Source: Bryobacterales bacterium
GTDB taxonomy: Bacteria > Cyanobacteriota > Vampirovibrionia > Obscuribacterales > Obscuribacteraceae
Direction: 5' to 3'
Length of the DNA: 5,873 nucleotides
Assembly (NCBI GenBank): GCA_903970295.1
Contig: CAJCHQ010000206.1
Coordinates: 1-5,873, forward strand
Below the pieces are notes generated by a model, which was given only the letters and a program-made list of their open reading frames with translations, had not been told where the DNA came from and ran no database searches. The first letter of the stretch is position 1. Every line of letters starts with the position of its first letter. The position numbers were made by a program, and so were the translations under genes. This document shows positions 1 to 5,395 of the stretch, one piece after another.

Positions 1-480
1 CATTTTGACACCAAGGGCGGTGAGGACGGGCACAGTCGACATCAATACTTGTTGGGCCAGATCCGTACTCTCTTCGGCAGTCCCCGTTCCTTTTCCCAAC
101 GCCGACTGCACATGCTTGGCCAGGGGCGGTGAATAATCGAAAAGCTCGGCATGATTGTCAAATATGTGAAAGGACAAAGAACCCATAAGGCTCTCCCTGA
201 CAATGGCAACAGCCTTATCCGATCGCAGAAAAACTAGAGCACCCTGCACTTCAAGGAAGCTGTGAGCCAGGCGAGAAGCATCGATCATCAATTCGGCCGG
301 AAACAAAAAACCGGATTCAGTAGCGTCGATCAGGACAGCGTCGAATAAATGTTTGCTGGCGACGAGGCTTTCCAGATCGGCCGTGATGTCGGGTCCGTAT
401 TTGAGAACTATTACATTCTCCTGCGAAATCATCCTGCTCAAACGCTCGGTTATGACATCAGATTCGTCTTCTAAAACCAT
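1..480 (-). CDS. STAS-like domain protein, partial (3' end beyond left edge)
   Basis: An open frame of 160 codons runs from an ATG at 480 leftward off the window edge, so the C-terminus is missing. A GTG directly before it (483-481) is an alternative start, and an in-frame TAG lies nine codons upstream of that GTG. The Shine-Dalgarno signal is weak (AGGA well upstream). Residues about 22-118 follow a STAS-like pattern: strand NVIVLKYG, helix DITADLESL, strand AVLIDAT, helix, strand GALVFLR, helix, and strand LSFHIFDNHAELF. STAS domains often act as anti-sigma-factor antagonists or sensory modules. The loop that carries the phosphorylatable Ser in SpoIIAA-type proteins (DSSG) reads LFPAE here, so phosphoregulation through that residue is not expected. 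The acidic cluster EDE near the start and the Asp in VLIDA also allow a degenerate response-regulator receiver. The gene is convincing; the domain call is tentative and rests on pattern reading only. Confidence 0.72.
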   Translation of the reverse strand, partial: MVLEDESDVITERLSRMISQENVIVLKYGPDITADLESLVASKHLFDAVLIDATESGFLFPAELMIDASRLAHSFLEVQGALVFLRSDKAVAIVRESLMGSLSFHIFDNHAELFDYSPPLAKHVQSALGKGTGTAEESTDLAQQVLMSTVPVLTALGVKM

Positions 481-662
481 CACAGTCGTACTAAGTTTGT
501 TCCTGCACTACAGGCATTGAATATTGCCTCACAATTCCGAGTATGCCCAATAGACGAGGTGCCTAAATCCCATTTGAGGCTGCAAATGGTGCCAGATGCA
601 AAGAAGTTGATAAACTTTCGCACATCTTTAGCGGCACTTTCTTCCAGATCGGGCATCCACAA
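480..662 (-). CDS. Doubtful small ORF overlapping the next gene by TGATG; possible 3' half of a frameshifted gene
   Basis: This is a 60-codon frame with a TTG start at 662, or an ATG at 656 two codons later. AGGA lies about 10 bases before the TTG. Its stop overlaps the ATG of the downstream gene in TGATG (482-478), an arrangement typical of translational coupling. The start of the protein is plausible, with an acidic then amphipathic stretch (MPDLEESAAKDVRKFINFF). The second half, containing several Cys and resembling no family I know, is less convincing. A neighbouring frame, one base off, is open upstream and holds a protein-like stretch (DVAKIIIGSDLVRNETVCG, around positions 712-656) that stops at 563. 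The two may be halves of one gene broken by an indel, or both may be chance frames in the leader of the downstream gene. No function is assigned. Confidence 0.3.
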   Translation of the reverse strand: MWMPDLEESAAKDVRKFINFFASGTICSLKWDLGTSSIGHTRNCEAIFNACSAGTNLVRL

Positions 663-782
663 ACGGTCTCGTTCCTTACCAGATCGCTGCCGATGATAAT
701 CTTAGCCACATCTTGACGATACAATGTCCAGACCAGAGCCGAGACATTATAGACTAACGGACGATTTACTTTGGAAAAGCCT
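484..782. other. Divergent intergenic region, mostly without a confirmed gene
   Basis: This stretch separates the leftward gene from the rightward exported-protein gene and must hold the promoters for both, unless the doubtful minus-strand ORF is real. On the plus strand there is a TTGACG at 713-718, a TACAAT at 720-725 and a TATAGA at 748-753. None of these form a -35/-10 pair with normal spacing, so I do not call a promoter. No repeat, terminator or RNA gene was recognised. Confidence 0.45.
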
Positions 783-1916
783 ATGCTCGCCGATCCCCGC
801 CGAATTTTCTTAGCGCTTATGCTGGCCGGCCTGGTCTCACCGGCATGCGGCGCCATGGGGTGGGGACCGATGGCACTGGCCGACGACTTCGATGCGGCAG
901 AGCAAACGAACGAACCCGGCGAAAAGCCCGTCAAGCCAACGAAAATGCTCTCAGGCGGCGTTGAATATCTGGTTCCCAAGGGTACTCCTTTCAAATTAAA
1001 ATTAGCCGAAGTGCCAACCAATGGGATGCGTTTGCTTGACCGAGATATGGAAGGCAATCTCTATCCAGCCAAACTCGGTCAGCTGATCACCGCCAAGACA
1101 TCGGAAGACATGTATGTCGACGATCACAAAGTCATTCCTGAAGGCACAGTTTTTTACGGTAAAGTCTCCAAACTGATGCCACCCAGGCGCTTGCACCGAG
1201 ATGGCTGGTTGCAGATTTCATTCAACAGTTTCACGACACCCGACGGTCGCACATTCATTTTCAAAACAGAGGCGGATAATTTCCGTCCCTCCACCAAAAA
1301 ATCGAAAGGCAAAGAAGCACTGCGCGTTTTGGGCCACGCCGCTGGCGGCGCCATCGTCGGCACACTTGTTGCTTACCAGCTCATGGGTATGCACGAGACG
1401 ATCGCTATGCATGGTTGGAACTTGGCGGCCGGCGCCGGAGGCGGCGCCATTCTTGCAGCCGGCTTTGCCATGGCCGACAAAGGCAAGAACGCTGTGCTTG
1501 AACCAGGTGATGATTTGAATATGCAAATCAATACTGATTTGCTCATGCCGGCAGCAGTGGAGGCCACAGCCAAAGCCGGTGCGAACAACAAAGCCGGGGT
1601 TGAGATCAAAATCGCCTCCAGCAAAATTATTAACGACGGTTTCGGCGGACACATTTTGCGAGTAGATCTCAGTGTCGACAATCAAACCGATGAATCGCTC
1701 AATTCGATCGATCTTTTCGCTGAAGATACAAATGGCACGCGCACGCCCTTAGTCGCTGGACCCGAAGACACATCCGAATTTCTTTTCGAAGTCGAGCCTC
1801 ACTCGACCAGGCACGAAGTGGTCAATTTCGAAGTCGAGTTTCGCAAGCTGAAACGTCACCTTGTCTGGCTCGATCACAATACGCGAGATATTTGCTGGCG
1901 CGGTCCGTTGCCTTAA
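783..1916 (+). CDS. Exported glycine-zipper protein with a VirB10-like beta domain
   Basis: The protein has 377 aa from ATG 783. GGA at 773-775 lies 7 bases before this ATG. A TTG at 771 would add four residues (MEKP), and an in-frame TAG at 750 excludes anything longer. A signal peptide is visible: ADPRR, a hydrophobic stretch (residues 8-19), then MALA before DD (cleavage near 33). Residues about 60-165 are beta-rich, with strands such as YLVPKGTPFKLKL and VIPEGTVFYGKV. Residues 181-234 are Gly/Ala-rich with two similar halves (AAGGAIVGTLVA and GAGGGAILAAGFA), as in a glycine zipper. They are followed by AVLEPGDDLNMQI. This order of strand, 'PEGT', Gly-rich stretch and 'L.PG' strand is seen in VirB10/TrbI-like envelope proteins. 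Residues 270-375 form a second beta domain (LRVDLSVDNQTDESL) of unknown role. Location outside the cytoplasm, periplasm or envelope, is inferred. There are no type IV secretion genes nearby, so a secretion role is not claimed. Its nearest downstream neighbour is convergent. Confidence 0.85.
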   Translation: MLADPRRIFLALMLAGLVSPACGAMGWGPMALADDFDAAEQTNEPGEKPVKPTKMLSGGVEYLVPKGTPFKLKLAEVPTNGMRLLDRDMEGNLYPAKLGQLITAKTSEDMYVDDHKVIPEGTVFYGKVSKLMPPRRLHRDGWLQISFNSFTTPDGRTFIFKTEADNFRPSTKKSKGKEALRVLGHAAGGAIVGTLVAYQLMGMHETIAMHGWNLAAGAGGGAILAAGFAMADKGKNAVLEPGDDLNMQINTDLLMPAAVEATAKAGANNKAGVEIKIASSKIINDGFGGHILRVDLSVDNQTDESLNSIDLFAEDTNGTRTPLVAGPEDTSEFLFEVEPHSTRHEVVNFEVEFRKLKRHLVWLDHNTRDICWRGPLP

Positions 1917-1962
1917 CCGCTGCGACTGCAACAAAAGTAAGCAGCGAGTCGATTCTGATTGC

Positions 1963-2556
1963 CTAATTGTGATTCGTGCCGGAATATTGCACGGTTTTTG
2001 AGGCCCCTCCGGCTTCGTTGATGACAATCGAACCCATTTGCTGCGCCGGTCCAAAACCTCTCGAGCGCATGCCCAGATCGACGTGATAGGGAAGATGCTG
2101 TTCTTGCAGTTGCCGGTTCATTTCGGCAACATAAGCACTGGCGCCAGTTTGCCCGCCGGCTGCCACAGCATCTCCCAAATGTTTTTGAATGCTGGTCAAA
2201 TCGTCACCGCTCGTGGTTAGATGCTTGATGTCTGCTGCCACGGCGCTCTCGACCGAATCCATGTGATTGTTCGCCAACTGCTGATCGAGTTGGGCATTGG
2301 CACCATTATTGCCACTAACGTCGCCACTCTGATTCGCCGGCTTAGCATCAGCTATCTTAGTCTCACTTACCTGAATGGCAGGCAATGCACCCGTGGCCAG
2401 CAGTTTGTCGTAATCCTGCCCAGATCGGGTTGCTTCTGCTTGCCTGGCAAGAGCTGGTTCGTGCTGCCCGATTTCTTGCAAAAACTTAGGTGCGACATGC
2501 TGCGATCCGATCGCAGTCAAATCATTAGGCGTCAACTGCTCTACTTTTGGTGCCAT
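1963..2556 (-). CDS. Hypothetical protein, Ala/Gln-rich, 197 aa
   Basis: The start is ATG 2556, supported by GAGG at 2568-2565 with 8 bases of spacing; the stop is TAG at 1965-1963. I do not recognise a family. The protein has no Cys or Trp, no signal peptide and no membrane segment, so it is predicted to be soluble. Residues 1-60 look helical, residues about 70-95 form a low-complexity Asn/Gln/Ala/Gly linker, and residues about 98-152 form a helical stretch containing DIKHLTTSGDDLTSIQKHL. A C-terminal part contains LPYHVDLGMRSRGFG and GSIVINEAGG. It may be a small modular or accessory protein, but no function can be given. The gene stands alone: it converges with the exported-protein gene, leaving 46 bases between them, and it is separated from the upstream minus-strand gene by a terminator. 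Plus-strand frames over the same interval have no comparable ribosome site and look like shadows. Confidence 0.72.
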   Translation of the reverse strand: MAPKVEQLTPNDLTAIGSQHVAPKFLQEIGQHEPALARQAEATRSGQDYDKLLATGALPAIQVSETKIADAKPANQSGDVSGNNGANAQLDQQLANNHMDSVESAVAADIKHLTTSGDDLTSIQKHLGDAVAAGGQTGASAYVAEMNRQLQEQHLPYHVDLGMRSRGFGPAQQMGSIVINEAGGASKTVQYSGTNHN

Positions 2557-2591
2557 CTCTCGTACCTCAAAAAGGCGCGTTTACCAAGCCC

Positions 2592-2704
2592 GGTCTGAAC
2601 TCCAGACCAAGCAGTACAAGCAAACCAAGACAGGGTCTTGCTTGTTGCGGATCATCATCGGTCTCGGAAAGACCTCAGTGTTACTAATCAAAGTAACCCC
2701 TGAG
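2592..2704 (-). ncRNA. Candidate structured leader or small RNA (four hairpins)
   Basis: Four inverted repeats follow one another. The first is GGTCTG 2592-2597 with CAGACC 2603-2608. The second is ACAAGC 2616-2621 plus AAGAC 2627-2631 pairing with GTCTT 2635-2639 plus GCTTGT 2640-2645, with one five-base bulge. The third is GGTCT 2660-2664 with AGACC 2670-2674. The fourth is CTCAG 2674-2678 plus GTTACT 2680-2685 pairing with AGTAAC 2692-2697 plus CTGAG 2700-2704. They lie upstream of the 197-aa gene, on its strand and after the preceding terminator, so they could form a regulatory 5' leader. No known riboswitch class was recognised. The strand is inferred from context, because inverted repeats are symmetrical. 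A cluster of protein-binding sites is the alternative. Confidence 0.3.
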
Positions 2705-2727
2705 ACTGACATTTCTATGACAACGAC

Positions 2728-2750
2728 AAAAAAGCGGCAGGAGCCGCTCT
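2728..2750 (-). terminator. Rho-independent terminator of the 78-aa gene
   Basis: Read on the minus strand, a perfect 6-bp GC-rich stem (AGCGGC 2733-2738 with GCCGCT 2743-2748) closes a four-base loop. It runs straight into a run of six T (2733-2728). It lies about 50 bases past the stop of the 78-aa gene. The plus strand has no T-run after the stem, so it acts for minus-strand transcription. Confidence 0.85.
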
Positions 2751-2801
2751 TGAAGATTCCTTATTTTGGATGCAAGGTGTCTCGGGACAAAAAGTCGATT
2801 C

Positions 2802-3038
2802 TCAGGCAGCCTGCAGATGCACATCGTAGATCAAGCGGACGAAATCATATTCGACCCGGATCGAAACCGTATTCTCAGTGGCGAACTCCAATCGCACTCG
2901 GCCTAACGTGCTTGTGCTGTATTCGCTCCAGTGCTCTGGAACCGAGACGATGACGTTCTCTGGTCCCCATTCTTCCACGTACGCTTTCAGTACCTGGCAC
3001 AATCTATCTTCGTCTCGTGGGTCTTGGAACATACTCAT
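2802..3038 (-). CDS. Small hypothetical protein, 78 aa
   Basis: I chose ATG 3038 because AGAGG (3050-3046) sits 7 bases before it. The frame stays open upstream to 3146, but that extension has no comparable ribosome site, a skewed composition, and would overlap the promoter. The protein begins MSMFQDPRDED and has a helical segment (about residues 9-20, LCQVLKAYVEEW). Beta-type strands follow (NVIVSVPEHW, GRVRLEFAT, NTVSIRVEYDFV, LIYDVHLQAA). It is acidic, has a single Cys, and lacks a signal peptide or membrane segment, so a compact cytoplasmic alpha-beta protein is likely. I do not recognise the family. A promoter candidate upstream and the strong terminator downstream make it a single-gene transcription unit. 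Confidence 0.68.
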   Translation of the reverse strand: MSMFQDPRDEDRLCQVLKAYVEEWGPENVIVSVPEHWSEYSTSTLGRVRLEFATENTVSIRVEYDFVRLIYDVHLQAA

Positions 3039-3081
3039 GCATCCACCTCTAAAAGATTCCTTCGCGTCGTTTGATGCATTC

Positions 3082-3110
3082 ACTCTACGCGCAGGTTGAC
3101 AGTAGGTAAA
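3082..3110 (-). promoter_or_regulatory. Candidate sigma70-type promoter of the 78-aa gene
   Basis: On the minus strand, TTTACC (3110-3105) and TAGAGT (3087-3082) each match four of six consensus bases and are separated by exactly 17 bases. Transcription would start near 3075, giving a leader of about 37 bases that contains the AGAGG ribosome site. Confidence 0.35.
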
Positions 3111-3293
3111 TTGGTGCTTTTCCCAAGTCCTTCGTGATTCTCCCATAAGCTGTACAGTGCCAAAAATTTCCGCTCAGCTCGAATCCATTGTTTTCGACTG
3201 GAGCACTTCGCCATCCCTCCAGAGAATCAGTCGTGCTAATCCTTTAGAGCGGGTCTAGAAATGGGATGAGCAACTTCTTCGTAAATACCGGGT

Positions 3294-3321
3294 TTGCTGA
3301 GTTTTGGCCAACGATTAAAAT
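3294..3321 (+). promoter_or_regulatory. Candidate promoter of the 337-aa gene
   Basis: A good -10 element, TAAAAT (3316-3321, five of six), stands 16 bases after a weak -35, TTGCTG (3294-3299, three of six). Transcription would begin near 3328, leaving a short leader of about 17 bases before ATG 3345. If it is real, the TTG at 3294 cannot be the start codon of that gene. Confidence 0.28.
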
Positions 3322-3344
3322 GCCAACCTCTACAGAGATTGATC

Positions 3345-4358
3345 ATGGGCGCAAATTTACCGAGCACGGTACCACCGAGCGAAACACACAACAGAATCAC
3401 AAACGGCCAAAAAGTGCTTTTGGAAGGGCGTCTTATAGTTGGCAGTTTCGCCGACAAGCATATTCTCGAGGGAGCTTGCGACAGTCTCAAAGAAACTTTT
3501 TCCTGGCGCGGTCTGGAAGAAATAGCGACCGGTCTGGCTGTGGGCGGCGGCATCGCCAAGTTGATCGAATCAAAACGCGGTCGTGTCGCCGGTTTAGTGC
3601 TTTCGGCAGGACTGGTCGGCACTTTCGTCACCTCCAGTCTAGCCAAAATCTACTCTCTTGGCGCCGATACCTGGCAGCATCCAGACCACTTAAATGCCGA
3701 CCAGGGCGAATTGGCTAATTTCTACGGCAAGACGGTCACAGACGCGGTCAAGTCGATTGCTACCGGTTACGGTGTGGGTGCCGCTTACGGACGCTATTCC
3801 ACCGTCGTCAGTCGCAAAGTCTTAGAAAATCAATTCGCTCCGAAAATTACTGACTTCCATTTGGGGTCGATTGAATCCATCCCCGGCGTCACGCGGGTGG
3901 AAAAGTTTTTCGCTCCTGGCTGGGCGAAAAACGCCACCAGAGCAGGCGATGCCGGTGTCAGCTTCAGCCGAGGCAACGGCAGCGAAGTTTTCTCTTTTGC
4001 GCAGTCTGCGAACAACTCCGCTCGACCCACAAGCTTGCAAGGTCTCAAGCAAATCTATTTCGACAAAGATAAAACAGTGATCGACGAAATTAGCGGCAGA
4101 CGAGTGACGATCGAAAAAAGTGGTCGCAAGACCATTGAAGAAGCAGATGGCGACAAAAGAGTTGTCAATCCGAGCACAATCTTTTTTAGCCCCACGATCT
4201 TTGCTCAGAGTGAAATCGGTCACCGCTTGAAAGATGCGGCCATCGACCTTGGCTACAGTCAATGGTTTCATCAAATCGTCGGTCATCCCGATGCAATCAT
4301 CGAACCCGAAAAAACTGAAAAGCCCAAGCCCGCCCTCAAGGAGCATCCGCACGGCTGA
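3345..4358 (+). CDS. Hypothetical protein, 337 aa, with central Gly/Ala-rich segments
   Basis: The frame is open from 3294 (TTG), but ATG 3345 is preferred. An AGAGA stretch lies 6 bases before it, the protein then begins MGANLPSTVPP, and a candidate promoter covers the earlier TTG. I recognise no family. Residues about 20-55 contain GQKVLLEGRLIVGSFADKHI. Residues 57-104 hold two Gly/Ala-rich hydrophobic stretches (IATGLAVGGGIAKLI and VAGLVLSAGLVGTFVTSSLA) split by ESKRGR, and a third lies near 137-149 (SIATGYGVGAAYG). These may be membrane-associated or glycine-zipper helices, though the surrounding charge leaves this open. Residues 235-275 form a charged, beta-prone part (IYFDKDKTVIDEISGRRVTI). 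The C-terminus (about 318-337) is Pro/Lys/Glu-rich and probably disordered. There is no classical signal peptide. The gene is alone on its strand and converges with the exporter gene, leaving 44 bases. Confidence 0.82.
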   Translation: MGANLPSTVPPSETHNRITNGQKVLLEGRLIVGSFADKHILEGACDSLKETFSWRGLEEIATGLAVGGGIAKLIESKRGRVAGLVLSAGLVGTFVTSSLAKIYSLGADTWQHPDHLNADQGELANFYGKTVTDAVKSIATGYGVGAAYGRYSTVVSRKVLENQFAPKITDFHLGSIESIPGVTRVEKFFAPGWAKNATRAGDAGVSFSRGNGSEVFSFAQSANNSARPTSLQGLKQIYFDKDKTVIDEISGRRVTIEKSGRKTIEEADGDKRVVNPSTIFFSPTIFAQSEIGHRLKDAAIDLGYSQWFHQIVGHPDAIIEPEKTEKPKPALKEHPHG

Positions 4359-4402
4359 GCTGTTTGGGCTGCCAACATGCTCGGCTGGACAGCATCAAGG
4401 TC

Positions 4403-5395
4403 TCAATGACAGCTGTCTTTGCATTGCAGTTGCTCGACTTGAATCGTCGAGTGGTGGACGCCAAAATCATCGTTGACGATCTTTCTCACTCGAGCAAGAA
4501 TCACTTCCGCTGGGGCGCGATTGTCGATCGTCACATGGGCAGACATGGCGTCCAGCCCCGATGTTATCGTCCAGACATGAATATCGTGCACATCGGTCAC
4601 GCCTTCCACAGCCATCATCGCCAAGCGCAGAGCGGCCAGATCGATGTGTCCGGGAGTGCCTTCCATGAGAATATTCGTGCACTCTTTTAACAAAAGCCAG
4701 GTGCGCGGCAAAATCGCCACAGCAATAATGCCGCTGATGACCGGGTCAGCCCAATACCATTTGCAGAAAATGATCGTCAAACTGGATACGATCACACCAG
4801 CCGTCGCCAGACAGTCGCCGAGAATTTCGAGATAAGCCGCTTTGGCATTCAATGACTGCTCAGCCGAGCGCTGCAAAATTCGCAGCGAAGTGATGTTCAC
4901 TACGAGTCCTATAATTGCCACCACTAAAACCGGCACCCCGGTCACGGCTGGCGGGTGCGCCAGACGCGTATAGGCTTCATACATAATGAAGAGCGATATA
5001 AACACCAGAGCCAGTGAATTGAAAAACCCGGCCAGAATTTCACTGCGGTAGTAGCCAAAAGTTTTATCCGCTGTCGCGGGCTTTGACGAAAACCAGATGG
5101 CGACTAGCGCGAGCAAGATTGCTGCGACATCACCAAGCATGTGGCCGGCGTCAGCAAGCAGAGCCAGACTGCCTGTAAAAAATCCGGTTACGACTTCACA
5201 GAGCATGAAGGCCGAGGTCAAACCCAGGACCATTAGCAGATTCGATTTGTTTTCAGCTCTGAGATTTGCGCCATGATTGTGCCCATGGCCGCCCCGTCCA
5301 TGACTGTGTTTGCCGCCGGCTGGGCCGTGACTGTGACCAGATTCGGGCAGCTTGCTCGACTGGTGCTCATGAGAATGGGATACTTCGCTGGTCAT
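4403..5395 (-). CDS. czcD: CzcD-type cation diffusion facilitator (Zn2+/divalent metal exporter)
   Basis: This CDF-family antiporter of 330 aa moves Zn2+, and often Co2+ or Cd2+, out of the cytoplasm in exchange for protons; its usual size is about 300-330 aa. The N-terminus (residues 6-42) is a His-rich tail with repeated HSH/HGH. Hydrophobic segments follow at about 52-74, 78-101, 119-140, 152-171, 187-209 and 217-235, matching six membrane helices. TM2 carries ADAGHMLGD (His85, Asp89), TM5 carries AYLEILGD (Glu190, Asp194), and KTFGYYRSEILAGFFN lies before TM3; all are hallmarks of the CzcD subgroup. The C-terminal cytoplasmic domain has DVHDIHVWTITSG and HHSTIQVE, and ends with CKDSC. ATG 5395 is chosen because it overlaps the stop of the upstream protease gene in TGATG; a GTG at 5398 would add one residue. 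The exact metal cannot be read from the sequence. Confidence 0.95.
   Translation of the reverse strand: MTSEVSHSHEHQSSKLPESGHSHGPAGGKHSHGRGGHGHNHGANLRAENKSNLLMVLGLTSAFMLCEVVTGFFTGSLALLADAGHMLGDVAAILLALVAIWFSSKPATADKTFGYYRSEILAGFFNSLALVFISLFIMYEAYTRLAHPPAVTGVPVLVVAIIGLVVNITSLRILQRSAEQSLNAKAAYLEILGDCLATAGVIVSSLTIIFCKWYWADPVISGIIAVAILPRTWLLLKECTNILMEGTPGHIDLAALRLAMMAVEGVTDVHDIHVWTITSGLDAMSAHVTIDNRAPAEVILARVRKIVNDDFGVHHSTIQVEQLQCKDSCH

Larger units (their letters stand above)
2557..2801. other. Intergenic region with several inverted repeats
   Basis: This gap of 245 bases lies between two minus-strand genes. It holds a terminator for the upstream gene (2728-2750, listed separately) and, on the side nearer the 197-aa gene, four inverted repeats within 2592-2704 (listed separately). 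The promoter of the 197-aa gene should be between about 2570 and 2727, but I could not find a -35/-10 pair with acceptable spacing. Confidence 0.6.
3039..3344. other. Divergent intergenic region of about 306 bases
   Basis: This gap separates the 78-aa gene (minus) and the 337-aa gene (plus) and holds one candidate promoter for each. A TTGACA at 3096-3101 on the plus strand has no -10 partner at 16-18 bases. No repeat, RNA gene or extra coding region with a believable ribosome site was found; the frames present look like chance. Confidence 0.55.

Noticed and set aside
563..1057. Long minus-strand frame over the start of the exported-protein gene as a whole gene
   Set aside because: Most of it is antisense to a well-supported gene; only its last part (below about 745) is kept as a possible remnant.
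1918..1946. Hairpin CGCTGC...GCAGCG between the convergent genes as a shared terminator
   Set aside because: The stem is only 6 bp with a 17-base loop, and neither strand has a T-run after it.
2038..2598. Plus-strand frames opposite the 197-aa gene
   Set aside because: They lack ribosome sites and lie antisense to a frame with a good Shine-Dalgarno; treated as shadows.
3039..3146. N-terminal extension of the 78-aa protein to 3146
   Set aside because: The internal ATG 3038 has a well-placed AGAGG, while the extension covers the promoter candidate and has an unconvincing composition.
4359..4393. GCTGT...ACAGC inverted repeat between the 337-aa gene and the exporter gene
   Set aside because: Short stem extended only by G-T pairs, with no T-run; too weak for a terminator call.
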